Shown here: positions 33,039 to 42,961 of the stretch, piece after piece
Layout of the letters: each line of letters begins with the position of its first letter
Numbering within the stretch: position 1 is the first letter of the stretch
NCBI RefSeq assembly: GCF_000702825.1
Contig: NZ_JNKF01000012.1
Coordinates: 1 to 64,000 of the forward strand
DNA length: 64,000 nucleotides
Direction: 5' to 3'
Source of the DNA: Prevotella sp. P6B1
GTDB lineage: Bacteria > Bacteroidota > Bacteroidia > Bacteroidales > Bacteroidaceae
The notes under the pieces: generated by a model
Database searches by the model: none
Told to the model about the DNA's origin: nothing
Seen by the model: only the letters and a program-made list of their open reading frames with translations
Made by a program: the position numbers and the translations under genes

Positions 33039-33871
33039 AATGTTTTTGTTATTTCGTTGACTAACTTCACAACTTCCTGACGGTTTTGTTCAAACTGGTC
33101 TTTTGTACACTTTGAAAAACAATCCTCGGCTTCTCGTATCCGTTTTACTTCAGTTTTAAAGAGCTGGTTTATCAAAGCAATATCATCTATCTTGTTAACG
33201 TCACAGAAAGCCCTAGATAAGATAGCCATCGAAGATCCGACTCTGTAGTGTTCCATAATGATTTTCTCAGCAGGAAGAACACCATGGCCAAGGCGTGCAA
33301 TACCCCCAAAGCCGTATGGCTTTCCTGAAGGTCTTATAATATTACATAGTCTGTCAACAGAGCCGTCAGCAAGCAGTTCAAACATAAAACGCATACCCTT
33401 GGCAAGATGTAAGTCATTAAGACCAATATGAATCTCATCAACTTCCTTAATTTTTACCACTTCCGACATAATTGAAGCAGCCTCAACAGTTTCTGCCAGC
33501 AGTAATGTGGTAGCACGGCCATCAACAGCCTTTAAAAACCGCTCAACATCATCCATGGTCTTATACATTGGCAACATCAAGATGTCCGCGCCACAATAAA
33601 TTGCACGGCTCACTTCATCTTCCGTGTTGCAATAATCAAGTATAGCGTTATGTATCGGATTAACTCGAACTTGCAATTTGGCAGCTGAAATAGAGGATCT
33701 AATTGCCTTTATATCTTCGAAGGTATGGTGATTCTGTACGGTATCTAAGCCTCCTTGTCTAAGGTCTTTACCGATATATTCCATATCGATAAAAATCCTG
33801 TCCACCCCTGCTTCTTCTGCAATTCTTGCGACCTCGGGGCGGTTCGTAATATACATTAGTTTTAATGCCAT
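33035..33871 (-). CDS. HpcH/HpaI aldolase / citrate lyase family protein
   Basis: The 278-residue protein has the family pattern: DRIFIDMEYIGKD, LQVRVNPIHN, ADILMLPMYKTMDDV and TTLLLAETVEAASIM, with the conserved Glu for metal binding. Class II HpaI-like aldolases condense or split pyruvate-type units with aldehydes. In a surface-polysaccharide operon this is unusual. Paired with the Ldh-family oxidoreductase it could supply a 2-keto or 2-hydroxy acid used as a substituent. Cytoplasmic; metal-dependent by family knowledge. Confidence 0.83.
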   Translation of the reverse strand: MALKLMYITNRPEVARIAEEAGVDRIFIDMEYIGKDLRQGGLDTVQNHHTFEDIKAIRSSISAAKLQVRVNPIHNAILDYCNTEDEVSRAIYCGADILMLPMYKTMDDVERFLKAVDGRATTLLLAETVEAASIMSEVVKIKEVDEIHIGLNDLHLAKGMRFMFELLADGSVDRLCNIIRPSGKPYGFGGIARLGHGVLPAEKIIMEHYRVGSSMAILSRAFCDVNKIDDIALINQLFKTEVKRIREAEDCFSKCTKDQFEQNRQEVVKLVNEITKTL

Positions 33872-33919
33872 TATATTATTGTCTATTTTGAAAATATCGT
33901 CATATCATTATATTGATCC

Positions 33920-35206
33920 TTAATACTCAACCACATCATTCTTCAACTTGTTGATGATGGTTGTTCCATCATGATTTCGTTTCCCACAATCATAAGACTT
34001 TTTGGCATACTCTACTATCAAAGACGGTGTTTCCACCAGTTGATTGAGTACATCTGCTATCTGATTTGTGGTACTACTAACAAAACCAGCATCCTCCTCT
34101 CTAATATATGATATGGGGCCAAGATCAGCGTTACCTATACCCCATACACACTTCCCTGCGGCAAAATAGTCGGTTAATTTTGTCGAGAACGACAATCTTG
34201 CCGTCAAATCCTCATCGGTCAGCGATTCAACAAACAATAGAATATCTGCTCCCTTCTGTAATTCAAACACTTGATTTTGAGGAACTGGATCATGCAACAC
34301 GCAACACCCAGAGATATCTATTTGCTTCTTCATCTTTTCAGAAAGTAATGTATTAGTATAGATATCCAATATAACCTTCTGGCCATTTGTATTGATTTCC
34401 TTTATTGCTGCTACCACTTTAGCAATTGTTTGATCACGCCCAATCACCAACTTACCTGTGTATAGCATCTTAATCGGCTCACTTACTTTGTATGGAATAA
34501 ATGGATCCAGATTAAAAATGGGTTTTGTTATCACTATACTGTTCACACCGAACTCTGCATCACATTCACTCTTCATCTTCTGGCTAATCGCAAGTATTTT
34601 TGTACATTTACCAACTAATCTACGAGCCATGCGTCTTTGGAAAAACCTCTCAATTTTAAAAAATAAGCTATACGGTCGTTGCTTATATGTAAAATTGTCA
34701 TCCCAAAAGAATCCGATTACAGTTTTCGGCTTGTATGTATCAATTAAGTATTCGTTGAGCCTATTGAAGTACGGATAGTTTTCTATCGCAAATGCTAAAA
34801 CTTCCGGTTTATAATCCTTCATGAATTCATCCAATTCTTTGGACTTCCAGTGCCCAAAGAACCAAGCAAATTCGCGCAACCACATAAAAAAGCGCCATCT
34901 ATGTTTCATAAAGAACCTAACCCTCTTTTGATCTTTCTGATACGACTGTACAAGTTTACTGTTTTTGGTATATTCTTTAACCGACACTTCACAGCCAGTT
35001 TGAATATTTCTTTTAAACACACTTTTTACAACATTACGTTCAGAAATGTTGAAATAGCGCGATGCGACCTTAGAATCTGGCAATTCAGGATTAATGAACA
35101 AGTTTGCCACATCTTCAGGTTCTGCGAAATCAAATAATGTTGTCCATGTATTTGAACCATTTTGATTCCATGAAGGTATTGATGTTATAAGAATACGTTT
35201 CCCCAT
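33920..35206 (-). CDS. Glycosyltransferase, GT-B like, diverged
   Basis: The 428-residue protein has an N-terminal MGKRILITSIPSWNQNGSN start and a C-terminal region with LLFVESLTDEDLTARLSFST, then KLTDYFAAGKCVWGIG, which corresponds to the donor-binding half of GT-B enzymes. The classical E-x7-E is not evident, so the call is less certain than for the neighbouring transferases. A GT-like role fits its position among the glycosyltransferases. Confidence 0.7.
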   Translation of the reverse strand: MGKRILITSIPSWNQNGSNTWTTLFDFAEPEDVANLFINPELPDSKVASRYFNISERNVVKSVFKRNIQTGCEVSVKEYTKNSKLVQSYQKDQKRVRFFMKHRWRFFMWLREFAWFFGHWKSKELDEFMKDYKPEVLAFAIENYPYFNRLNEYLIDTYKPKTVIGFFWDDNFTYKQRPYSLFFKIERFFQRRMARRLVGKCTKILAISQKMKSECDAEFGVNSIVITKPIFNLDPFIPYKVSEPIKMLYTGKLVIGRDQTIAKVVAAIKEINTNGQKVILDIYTNTLLSEKMKKQIDISGCCVLHDPVPQNQVFELQKGADILLFVESLTDEDLTARLSFSTKLTDYFAAGKCVWGIGNADLGPISYIREEDAGFVSSTTNQIADVLNQLVETPSLIVEYAKKSYDCGKRNHDGTTIINKLKNDVVEY

Positions 35207-35253
35207 TGTTTAGATAGTAATCGTTAAAAGAGTTACAAATTACTCCTTAATGC

Positions 35254-36237
35254 TTATGTTTTTTTAAATCTAATATCTAAAACCTTTTTCCACACAAAAG
35301 AGGGCATATACTTCATCAACCAAAGTACAAGTTTATTTCGCCCCATCTGAGAATTTTGCATATAACTACCATAACTCGTCATCAACGAATCGAATAATTC
35401 CTTGGCATGAATCCCGTTCTCATCAATCTCTGAATGTCTTAGCAAGCTGTGCAATATATAGAATTGCTTTGAACACAATATCTTTTGGACCTCTGGGTAA
35501 CGTTCGGGATAGCGTTTCCTAAGCAATTCACAGATATTGCTCTGTATTGTAACCAGTGCAATCTTATTGAGGTTGAAAGTCGCTGTCATCGTACTCCCTT
35601 CTCTATTTAAATAGTTATAATAAGGAGTATCAATACAGACTATTCTTGTAGCCTCAGACACTGTCTTGAAGATGTACTCGTCGTCCTCATATGCCCGAAC
35701 AGGAGAAAACCTATATTTTTGCGCAATATCTCGTTTGAATAATTTACAACAGACACTGGTATTCAAATGCCCACCTTGGGATTGAATCAGTTCATCCAAT
35801 CCCCGTTCAGAAGTATATACTTCCTTGAAAGGTTCTGAGAACGGACATTCTTTTGTCCCATCGGTTTCCACTTTATACCATCCGCACTGAACGATATCTG
35901 CATCCTCCTTAAATGATACGTCTAAAAGACTTTGGTACATCACAGGTTCTATCCAATCGTCTCCGTCGATAAAACCAATATAGTCACCTTGCGCAATATC
36001 TAATGCAGCGTTACGCGCAGTAGACTGTCCTCCATTAGCCTTATGGACGACCTTTACTCTGTCATCTTTTTTTGCATAATCATCACAAATCGCTCCGCAT
36101 GAATCTGGAGAGCCATCATCCACTAAAATGAGCTCCAGATTCTTGTACGTTTGAGCCAATATGCTGTCCACACATTTGTGAAGGTAAGTTTCCACCTTAT
36201 ATGCGGCAATGATTACGCTAATTGTTGGTTCAATCAT
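35254..36237 (-). CDS. Glycosyltransferase family 2 (GT-A)
   Basis: The ATG at 36237 overlaps the upstream stop (ATGA) and gives MIEPTISVIIAAYKVETYLH (about 327 residues); a longer frame would add an atypical leader. Motifs are ELILVDDGSPD and GYIGFIDGDDWIEP (DxD-like), typical of inverting GT2 enzymes that use UDP- or dTDP-sugars. No membrane segments. The C-terminal region probably selects the acceptor. Confidence 0.9.
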   Translation of the reverse strand: MIEPTISVIIAAYKVETYLHKCVDSILAQTYKNLELILVDDGSPDSCGAICDDYAKKDDRVKVVHKANGGQSTARNAALDIAQGDYIGFIDGDDWIEPVMYQSLLDVSFKEDADIVQCGWYKVETDGTKECPFSEPFKEVYTSERGLDELIQSQGGHLNTSVCCKLFKRDIAQKYRFSPVRAYEDDEYIFKTVSEATRIVCIDTPYYNYLNREGSTMTATFNLNKIALVTIQSNICELLRKRYPERYPEVQKILCSKQFYILHSLLRHSEIDENGIHAKELFDSLMTSYGSYMQNSQMGRNKLVLWLMKYMPSFVWKKVLDIRFKKT

Positions 36238-36887
36238 AAAGAATTTAATATATTTTTCCAATCTAAAGATGAAATAATTATCTCTGGCTTCCAAGATGCA
36301 TTCCCATTATCCTCGTCTAATGGAACATTTGGAATAAACTTAGAATGAGATACGTTATAATCGTTCATTGTTAAGCAAACCCCAGTATACTCCTTTTTCT
36401 CAATTGTTTCCGAAAACTGCTGTACATGTCCTTGCTTCATGAGTTCAGTTTCAGTCAATAGAAAGAACAATTTATTATAATTAATCCTTGATGCACGCCT
36501 ATACCATTTACTAAGAGCCTCTTCTGGATCATGATAATGCAAGAAATACACTTCGACATCATCAATTAAACCAACAGGATGATTAATGATTCTTCCTTCT
36601 TTATATAAACTAGACTTTTGCGGATCTATAAGGTGAACTTTTTGTTTAAAGTAATACTCAGGGATTTGCATGAGTTTTATATAATCACTCGTAGTGAAAT
36701 ACAGCCCTTCTGTTGGAGTATTATATGGTATACCATAATACTGGTACACATAACCACCTGTGCAATTGTTACTGATTATGGAAAAATCCTTACTATATAA
36801 CCCTATCCTTCGATAAAACTTAAACATCCGTTGAAGCCTATGATAATGAGGCTTTAATGCATTTTTAACGCCGTTTATTTTACTCAT
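36234..36887 (-). CDS. DUF1919 family exopolysaccharide protein
   Basis: The 217-residue protein carries FSIISNNCTGGYVYQYYGIP, then YNTPTEGLYF, the typical beginning of DUF1919, and ends with a conserved-looking W-K-x-I. The family is found in exopolysaccharide loci and is often annotated as a glycosyltransferase-like or acyltransferase-like protein, but no activity is established. It overlaps the GT2 gene by four bases. Confidence 0.82.
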   Translation of the reverse strand: MSKINGVKNALKPHYHRLQRMFKFYRRIGLYSKDFSIISNNCTGGYVYQYYGIPYNTPTEGLYFTTSDYIKLMQIPEYYFKQKVHLIDPQKSSLYKEGRIINHPVGLIDDVEVYFLHYHDPEEALSKWYRRASRINYNKLFFLLTETELMKQGHVQQFSETIEKKEYTGVCLTMNDYNVSHSKFIPNVPLDEDNGNASWKPEIIISSLDWKNILNSL

Positions 36888-36894
36888 ACTTACA

Positions 36895-37479
36895 TTAATA
36901 TTGATTCTTGATCTTTTCAGTTGCCTTAACTAAATAACCTTCAGAACCCCTCTGTGAGATAATCTTTGCCGGAACGCCACCCACTGTCACGTTTGGAGTG
37001 AGTATATCTTTTGTTACGACAGCATTAGCCCCTATAGCAATACCATCTGCAATTTTTACATCACCAACAATAGCGGCTCCGAAACCGATAAACACATTAT
37101 CCCCTATTGTTGGCACCTTATCGTCCTCTGTTGCTCCAATGACAACACTTCCAATGATATGACAATTGCACCCAATCTTAGCAATCTGGTTGATGACTAT
37201 ATTTCCATAATGTTCCAGACTAAGACCTGGACCGCATGTATTAAATCCAATGGAGAATCCGAGCTGATGACTCAAACACACATAACGATATTTTAGCCAT
37301 TTTCCATAAAGCCGACCAATCATGTCATGCCGGCAGTTCTCAAAGTATTCACACTTCCTAAGCAAACGCTCAAAAATCCAAATTATATCATGTTTGTATC
37401 GTGGCCATTTTGTCGTTTTGCGTAGGGCTAATTTATCGCACTCTAAATAATAGAGATAATCTTTCTTAGACTGTATCAT
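36895..37479 (-). CDS. Serine O-acetyltransferase-like hexapeptide protein
   Basis: The 194-residue protein has a helical N-terminus and a left-handed beta-helix with hexapeptide repeats (IGFNTCGPGLSLEHYGNIVI, then INQIAKIGCN, VVIGATEDDKVPTIGDNVFI, and NAVVTKD). This is the fold of CysE-like acetyltransferases. In a capsule operon the acceptor is more likely a sugar hydroxyl than serine. The gene overlaps the upstream GT4 gene by 14 bases. Confidence 0.85.
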   Translation of the reverse strand: MIQSKKDYLYYLECDKLALRKTTKWPRYKHDIIWIFERLLRKCEYFENCRHDMIGRLYGKWLKYRYVCLSHQLGFSIGFNTCGPGLSLEHYGNIVINQIAKIGCNCHIIGSVVIGATEDDKVPTIGDNVFIGFGAAIVGDVKIADGIAIGANAVVTKDILTPNVTVGGVPAKIISQRGSEGYLVKATEKIKNQY

Positions 37480-38662
37480 CTTTAAACCAATTATTACTTA
37501 ATAATGCCGCCTTGCTCATCGGACCATAATCATATATTGGGATGTCAGTACCAGCTTTCAGAGCTTTAATCACTTCATACAACCGATTGGCCCCAACATT
37601 TGCATTCCATAGGTTCCCCATTGTTTCAACGGCGTTACGTGCTAGTCTCGTCCTTAACTCTTCCGATTCAATTAGCTTCTTTACATTACGGAAGAGAGAC
37701 TCCTTGTTGCTATTTTCATATATCAAAGCGTTTTCATTATGTTTGACAAGGAATGGTGTGGCACCGATACCATGACTCGTTACAACAGCGCAGCCCGAGG
37801 CCATTGCCTCACCAAGGACGGCCCCCCAGCCTTCATTAAAGTCACTTGTGAACAAGTATATGTTAGCGTCCTCCATGTAGGAGCGGACTTCTTGGGGCTT
37901 CATTACACCTAAGAAATGGACGATTGCTGTGAGATCCTTTTCTTTAACCTCTTGTTCCAAGGCTTCTTCCATTTCTCCTGTCCCAATGATGTTCAATTCA
38001 AATTTATATCCTTGATGTTTTAATTTTGCTGCCACTTGAATAGCCTGTTCAGGGTGTTTTAATCCAATTAATCTGCCAACCCAAAGAATGGAAACGCCCT
38101 GCGGGTGTTTCAACCTTTTAGACTCCAATAACGCATCAACGGAATCAAAATTCTTCACCTCGATGAAATGCCCCCACCTAAAGTATTTCCCTCGGAATGC
38201 ATGTATCTTGTGACAATCGAGTGCTGTATATCCACTTGCGCAAAGCATATAGAAATTGCTCTTATTTCCGGGGATAATAAAACGCTTCAGGACATTGAAG
38301 AAAGTAGGAGGGTACAACATGTGCCACAAACCGTTCCTAAAAAGCCGCTCAGCGTAAAAGAAAGTGAGTTTGTTCTCCCTTACACGTTCTGCGATAAACT
38401 CGTATGGAGCGCTTCCAAGAATAAGCACGTCAGCCCTTGAGCACGACTTAAGTGCCTTTTCATACTCGCCATTACTTCCATAAGAGCATGTACAATAGGA
38501 TAAAGAGTTAATATCAATACTCCATCCAAGATTTACACGCTCTTCATCCATTTGCATGGTCTGGATGAAATGAAATTCAACTCCTGGCTTTTTACTTATT
38601 TCATCACAAAAGAACTTTTCATGATGGTTAATGTAGTTTGAAACAAAAACAATTTTTATCAT
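37466..38662 (-). CDS. Glycosyltransferase family 4
   Basis: The start at 38662 (ATGA overlap with the EpsG gene) gives MIKIVFVSNYINHHEKFF; a TTG two codons earlier is not needed. The protein, about 398 residues, has WVGRLIGLKHPEQAI and the E-x7-E segment EGWGAVLGEAMASGCAVVT. A soluble retaining GT4 enzyme acting on a lipid-linked acceptor at the cytoplasmic face; the sugar is unknown. Confidence 0.9.
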   Translation of the reverse strand: MIKIVFVSNYINHHEKFFCDEISKKPGVEFHFIQTMQMDEERVNLGWSIDINSLSYCTCSYGSNGEYEKALKSCSRADVLILGSAPYEFIAERVRENKLTFFYAERLFRNGLWHMLYPPTFFNVLKRFIIPGNKSNFYMLCASGYTALDCHKIHAFRGKYFRWGHFIEVKNFDSVDALLESKRLKHPQGVSILWVGRLIGLKHPEQAIQVAAKLKHQGYKFELNIIGTGEMEEALEQEVKEKDLTAIVHFLGVMKPQEVRSYMEDANIYLFTSDFNEGWGAVLGEAMASGCAVVTSHGIGATPFLVKHNENALIYENSNKESLFRNVKKLIESEELRTRLARNAVETMGNLWNANVGANRLYEVIKALKAGTDIPIYDYGPMSKAALLSNNWFKDDTV

Positions 38663-39693
38663 TGCCAATAAAATGTAAAGTTATTCAATGCTTCTGATGG
38701 AGAAATACGATGAACAAACAAAAATGTTGCCAACAATACAGCTACTAACACAAAAGACCATCTGTTATTATTAGACCGCGTACTAATATATTGTTCAAGC
38801 GCTACATATGTAAAAGGCATATAATACAATGACACTCTTTCAACCGTACGACTGACAAGCCTAACCACCCAAAGCGTTAGGGAAACATAATTGGCATTAA
38901 GCAATAAAACATTTGTAGCTTTTTTATTTATTATTACTAATCTATTCTTTAAACATAACACAGAGATAATTAAGACGACTAACATAAAAAGTATACCGTT
39001 ACCCGTACTCTCTATGCCATAATCATAGTTAAGTGCATCAGCAGCTGTCAATAATAGTGGTTCAGCAAAAATAAGCGCTCCCAGCATTATACCAAATGCA
39101 AGCAACATGTTTAATTTTGTAACTCTCAAATTCATTATCCAGTACATCGGTAAGAATAATAGAGCAGACTTATGAAATAAATACGCCAAAATAACAATAG
39201 CAAAATAAGGAATTAATTTCTTGTTTTGAATAAATGGAAGAGTATATAATAATATAGATATTGACAACGTTTGTCTAATACCAGATAAAGCGAACTGAAA
39301 AAAACCCATAGTTACGAAAAAGTACAAAGCTAAAGAATGATTAGTCGCAGTCCGTTTAATGAAAATGAACAATGAAACACATACAATCAGCGATGAAAAA
39401 ATAAAAAGGGCCTGCGTTGAGCCAAAACATTTATACAAAACAATAGAGAACAACTGAAATCCGAACTCAATTCGACTCGTTTTATCCACACTTCCAAGGT
39501 CTGCCATATTCAAATATAACGAAGTATAGCTTGCCGTATCAGCTCCAACTGATTCTGATCTGAATGACAACAAACAGAAAACGGGTAACAATGCTACAAC
39601 TAATAGCCACTTCTGTTTCTTCGATGACATTTTTGGACTAAAGGCCCATGCACATATCAATATGATAGCAAGCATGAAATAATAAGGAATCAT
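38659..39693 (-). CDS. EpsG family membrane protein, candidate Wzy-type polymerase
   Basis: The 344-346 residue protein is highly hydrophobic, with about nine or ten membrane segments. The ATG at 39693 overlaps the upstream stop; one two codons earlier is equally possible. SFRSESVGADTASYTSLY near residue 47 is a hallmark of the EpsG family. In Bacteroidales capsule loci EpsG proteins take the place of Wzy polymerase, joining repeats in the periplasm. It is the only polymerase candidate in the window. Confidence 0.85.
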   Translation of the reverse strand: MIPYYFMLAIILICAWAFSPKMSSKKQKWLLVVALLPVFCLLSFRSESVGADTASYTSLYLNMADLGSVDKTSRIEFGFQLFSIVLYKCFGSTQALFIFSSLIVCVSLFIFIKRTATNHSLALYFFVTMGFFQFALSGIRQTLSISILLYTLPFIQNKKLIPYFAIVILAYLFHKSALLFLPMYWIMNLRVTKLNMLLAFGIMLGALIFAEPLLLTAADALNYDYGIESTGNGILFMLVVLIISVLCLKNRLVIINKKATNVLLLNANYVSLTLWVVRLVSRTVERVSLYYMPFTYVALEQYISTRSNNNRWSFVLVAVLLATFLFVHRISPSEALNNFTFYWQ

Positions 39694-40886
39694 TCCCATA
39701 TTTTTTCGTAGATTTTAAGATATGATTGAAAGCACAAGTTCTCATCATGCCTACAACGAGCTAACCGACTTATTCTTTCAGAGTTATATTTCAATGGATT
39801 ATTATAAATATCTAAAACCGCTTTATATAGGCCATTTACGTCACCTTGTCTCACTACAACCCCCATATCCTCAGGCACTGACTCTGGACTTCCACCTGTT
39901 CTATACGTAATTACTGGTGTTCCGCAAGTTTCAGCTTCAAGGTTTACGGTAGGGTAGTTATCTTCATAAGTTGGATTTACGAGTACTAAAGCCCCTGAAT
40001 AGAGCTGTGCCAATTCTTCAACTGAGTCTACACGCTCTTTCCCAATTATAGATTTTGGGAGTCTTGATAATTGTTTTATAGTCAGTCCAATCAATACCAT
40101 ATCAATTATGTCTGGTAGTAATTTTCTCAATTTCATCATGTCATCCAGCCCTTTCCTTTTTGCCCATGCTGGTGCCACTCCCAGCACATAGACTTTACCA
40201 TTACACGCTGGTTCTGTTTTTTTCCAAATGCAAAAATTCGAGATATTAATACCGTTATGAACAACTTCAATTTTAGTGTTTTCAAAATAAGAATCACGCA
40301 ACAATCCTCCGAGCCACTCAGAGCAAGGTACCATAACAAGGCGTTCACCTAATGAAGTAAATAGCTCTTTCTTCTTATGCCAATTTTTTTTACTATGATC
40401 AACAAAGAAAGACATTGGATAGGACCTATATTGCTGGCAATCGCGACATCCATCTTTCCAGCGCAAGCATTGAACAGTATCAAAATAAGCGCAATGCCCA
40501 GTAAAAGGCCAACAATCATGCAACGTCCAAACTACCTTGCATGTTGAATGCTGTAACCACTTAAAGAGCATGGGATAATTCACATAATTACCATGAAGGT
40601 TGTGCAGATGTACCACATCAGGTTGTATATCATCCATCCATCTGAGCAATTTTTTTGTTTCCAGTTGTGAAAAAAGCCCTTGCCCATCAGTAAAACGTGA
40701 TAACACATTGTGGCATATTGCCTCAAAGCGATTTACAATACGAAAATGATGTCTATCTTCTACATTCCCATAACCAAAGGCGACATAAGAAACATGACCT
40801 GCGTTTTGCAGGACATTGTCAATTCCCGCTACTATACGTCCCGTACTACCAATGTTATATGTCGTATTAATTTGAAGAACCTTCAT
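39690..40886 (-). CDS. Glycosyltransferase family 4 (WcaC/PssD-like architecture)
   Basis: The 398-residue protein begins MKVLQINTTYNIGSTGRIVA, typical of GT4 enzymes that build exopolysaccharide repeats, and contains VWTLHDCWPFTGHCAYFD in the N-terminal half. The donor-site region reads PTYEDNYPTVNLEAETCGTP. Cytoplasmic. It ends in an overlap with the EpsG gene. Confidence 0.9.
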   Translation of the reverse strand: MKVLQINTTYNIGSTGRIVAGIDNVLQNAGHVSYVAFGYGNVEDRHHFRIVNRFEAICHNVLSRFTDGQGLFSQLETKKLLRWMDDIQPDVVHLHNLHGNYVNYPMLFKWLQHSTCKVVWTLHDCWPFTGHCAYFDTVQCLRWKDGCRDCQQYRSYPMSFFVDHSKKNWHKKKELFTSLGERLVMVPCSEWLGGLLRDSYFENTKIEVVHNGINISNFCIWKKTEPACNGKVYVLGVAPAWAKRKGLDDMMKLRKLLPDIIDMVLIGLTIKQLSRLPKSIIGKERVDSVEELAQLYSGALVLVNPTYEDNYPTVNLEAETCGTPVITYRTGGSPESVPEDMGVVVRQGDVNGLYKAVLDIYNNPLKYNSERISRLARCRHDENLCFQSYLKIYEKIWE

Positions 40887-40906
40887 ATCTGCCTTACTAT
40901 TATTAA

Positions 40907-41701
40907 TTACATTTTTATATTATGACTTTGTAGCCAGCAGAAAAATCTTATAACATGATGTATGATTTTATTATATCTATCCGAAAGGAACTGTCTATCA
41001 ATGAAATCTTTGTAAATCTGGGTATGTTTTTCTTTTAGCATACGTTTCGAAAAGATACTTGCACTATATCTTCTTCCCTCTTCTTTAATTAGATTTTTAT
41101 TTCTTGAAGATATACCATCAGTATAGAAAACTGACAATGGCAAACTAATATGTTGATACGTCGCATCGTTTCTTATTAAAGCCTCATAGAAAAAAATCCA
41201 GTCCGATATAAGTTTAAAATCCTCACGATAACCATATTGTCTTATCACAGAGGCTTTTATCAGCGTAGAAGGATGAGGAATAGCACTTCTACTAATAAAT
41301 GCAGGGGTTATTTCATCTGGTGGTGAATCATATCCATAAACCTCATCATCATCTCTTATAACATCACAAGATACAATATCTTCAGTTGGGGCTTGTTGAA
41401 TCACTTTCTCAAGAGAATCTGGTTTAAAAAGTCTGTCACCTGAGTTCAAGAAAAGACAATACTCTCCGTGAGCCTGAGCGACGCCTTTATTCATGGCATT
41501 ATAAATACCTTTATCTGACTCACTTACCCAGTATGCAATTTTTTCTTCCAAGGATTTTATTACATCTACAGAATTATCTGTAGAAGCACCATCAATAACA
41601 ATGTGTTCAATGTCTTGATAAGTCTGTTCCTGAACACTTTTGATGGTACGCTCAAGTCCATCTCCATTATTAAAGTTGATTGTAACGATTGATATTTTCA
41701 T
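40907..41701 (-). CDS. Glycosyltransferase family 2
   Basis: The 264-residue protein starts MKISIVTINFNNGDGLERTI and has HIVIDGASTDNSVD and FLNSGDRL, the nucleotide-binding motifs of GT2. The SDWIFFYEAL segment matches the ED/catalytic region of WcaA/WcaE-like enzymes. The start overlaps the upstream gene (ATGA). The acceptor is unknown. Confidence 0.9.
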   Translation of the reverse strand: MKISIVTINFNNGDGLERTIKSVQEQTYQDIEHIVIDGASTDNSVDVIKSLEEKIAYWVSESDKGIYNAMNKGVAQAHGEYCLFLNSGDRLFKPDSLEKVIQQAPTEDIVSCDVIRDDDEVYGYDSPPDEITPAFISRSAIPHPSTLIKASVIRQYGYREDFKLISDWIFFYEALIRNDATYQHISLPLSVFYTDGISSRNKNLIKEEGRRYSASIFSKRMLKEKHTQIYKDFIDRQFLSDRYNKIIHHVIRFFCWLQSHNIKM

Positions 41702-42729
41702 CTCAATATCCGATGTTTAAATTCGCGTAGGCGTGTTAAAATATAGAATTTACATATCATAGAATAAGTCCCAATTTTTGAAATGGTTTTTGCATAATCA
41801 ATCATTTCCTTTTTGGCATCATCTGGCACATTATGCTTAACAAAATTACTACATAATATAGTCAAAACGAAATGGTCAGAATCTGCTTTGTATGCTTCTC
41901 CAAAAACTTTGTATATCTCATGATTATGAACAGCTGTTTTTAACGCCTTTTTATAAGTGTTGAACACTGAAAGAGTAACACCACCATCATTACGTCTATA
42001 AACACTCATCATATCAGACATACCTCTGACTTTACCTTCATGAGCACATGACAGAAAAAGGGTAATATCACCATAGCAAAAATTCTTATTCTCACGAGTC
42101 TCTTTAAAAATCTGTGAATTGTGTATACTCGCCCTATACACCACAGAGGCCGTTGCAACAATCCATTTTCTAAAAAGTTCAACACCATCGTAATCTCTAT
42201 TTTCTATTATTGCAAATGGGCGATCTGGAAAAGAACCGTTTTCAGAATGCTCAATTGCCTGATGAAAACACATAGAATAATCGTCATGATTTTCTAACCA
42301 ATCAACCTGTTTTTGTAATTTTTGGGGATCTGTCCAATAATCATCACCTTCACATAATGCAGTGTATTTTGCTTTTTCAGTCCATCTTTCAAAGTACTCT
42401 TCTTTTCTTTTTTTAAATTCTGGCACTCGCCAATGATTGTATTTCAAAAAATAGACAGCAAAGTAACAGTTTATGTTGGACTTGTGTCGTATGAATAACA
42501 TAACATAGTCATCAGTCTCTTCTGTTAAACCATCTATGCAGAAGTTCTCATACACAAACTTTTTCACTACTTCTTGCTCACCATCTGTACTGGCATCATC
42601 AATAATACAATGAATCACAGGAAATGTCGTCTCCTGATTGGAAAAGCCACTCAGTGTGTCCTCTATGTATGGCGCATGGTTGAAGGTTAAACATCTTGTG
42701 CATACCTTATATTCATATTTCGTATCCAT
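41698..42729 (-). CDS. Glycosyltransferase family 2 (GT-A)
   Basis: The 343-residue protein has CTRCLTFNHAPYIEDTLSGF, CIIDDASTDGE, and ALCEGDDYWTDPQKLQKQVD with the DxD-like ED-D. It continues with a C-terminal region of charged helices. A standard GT2 of capsule operons. Upstream lie about 150 bases of spacer and then the IS66 relic, so a dead flippase once preceded it. Confidence 0.9.
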   Translation of the reverse strand: MDTKYEYKVCTRCLTFNHAPYIEDTLSGFSNQETTFPVIHCIIDDASTDGEQEVVKKFVYENFCIDGLTEETDDYVMLFIRHKSNINCYFAVYFLKYNHWRVPEFKKRKEEYFERWTEKAKYTALCEGDDYWTDPQKLQKQVDWLENHDDYSMCFHQAIEHSENGSFPDRPFAIIENRDYDGVELFRKWIVATASVVYRASIHNSQIFKETRENKNFCYGDITLFLSCAHEGKVRGMSDMMSVYRRNDGGVTLSVFNTYKKALKTAVHNHEIYKVFGEAYKADSDHFVLTILCSNFVKHNVPDDAKKEMIDYAKTISKIGTYSMICKFYILTRLREFKHRILR

Positions 42730-42877
42730 ATTTATCTCCTTATCTTTTTAATTAATGGTCTTATCATTTCTTTCATTGTATATTCATTTAACTTGGAAAT
42801 CTCACATATTTAAAAAAACAAAAGACTCAACAAGAATTTGGATTGAAAGAATAATCCAGTAACTTATTGATAAATTA
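42730..42877. other. Spacer with a possible dead 3' end of wzx
   Basis: One minus-strand frame reads a hydrophobic NLSISYWIILSIQILVESF and then stops; it could be the end of the flippase whose beginning is at 44351-44463, but it is too short to prove. A tiny frame (MKEMIRPLIKKIRR) lies just before the GT2 start. Confidence 0.3.
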
Positions 42878-42961
42878 GTAAGTAGCCAATTCTGACGTAT
42901 AGCACCAAAAGGACCCCCTTTTAGGGTACCTACGTTAAATATTGGCAAAATTTATTGATTT

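Noticed and set aside
36234..36237. Overlap of DUF1919 and GT2 genes as an assembly error
   Set aside because: ATGA stop-start overlaps recur throughout this locus, so it is ordinary translational coupling.
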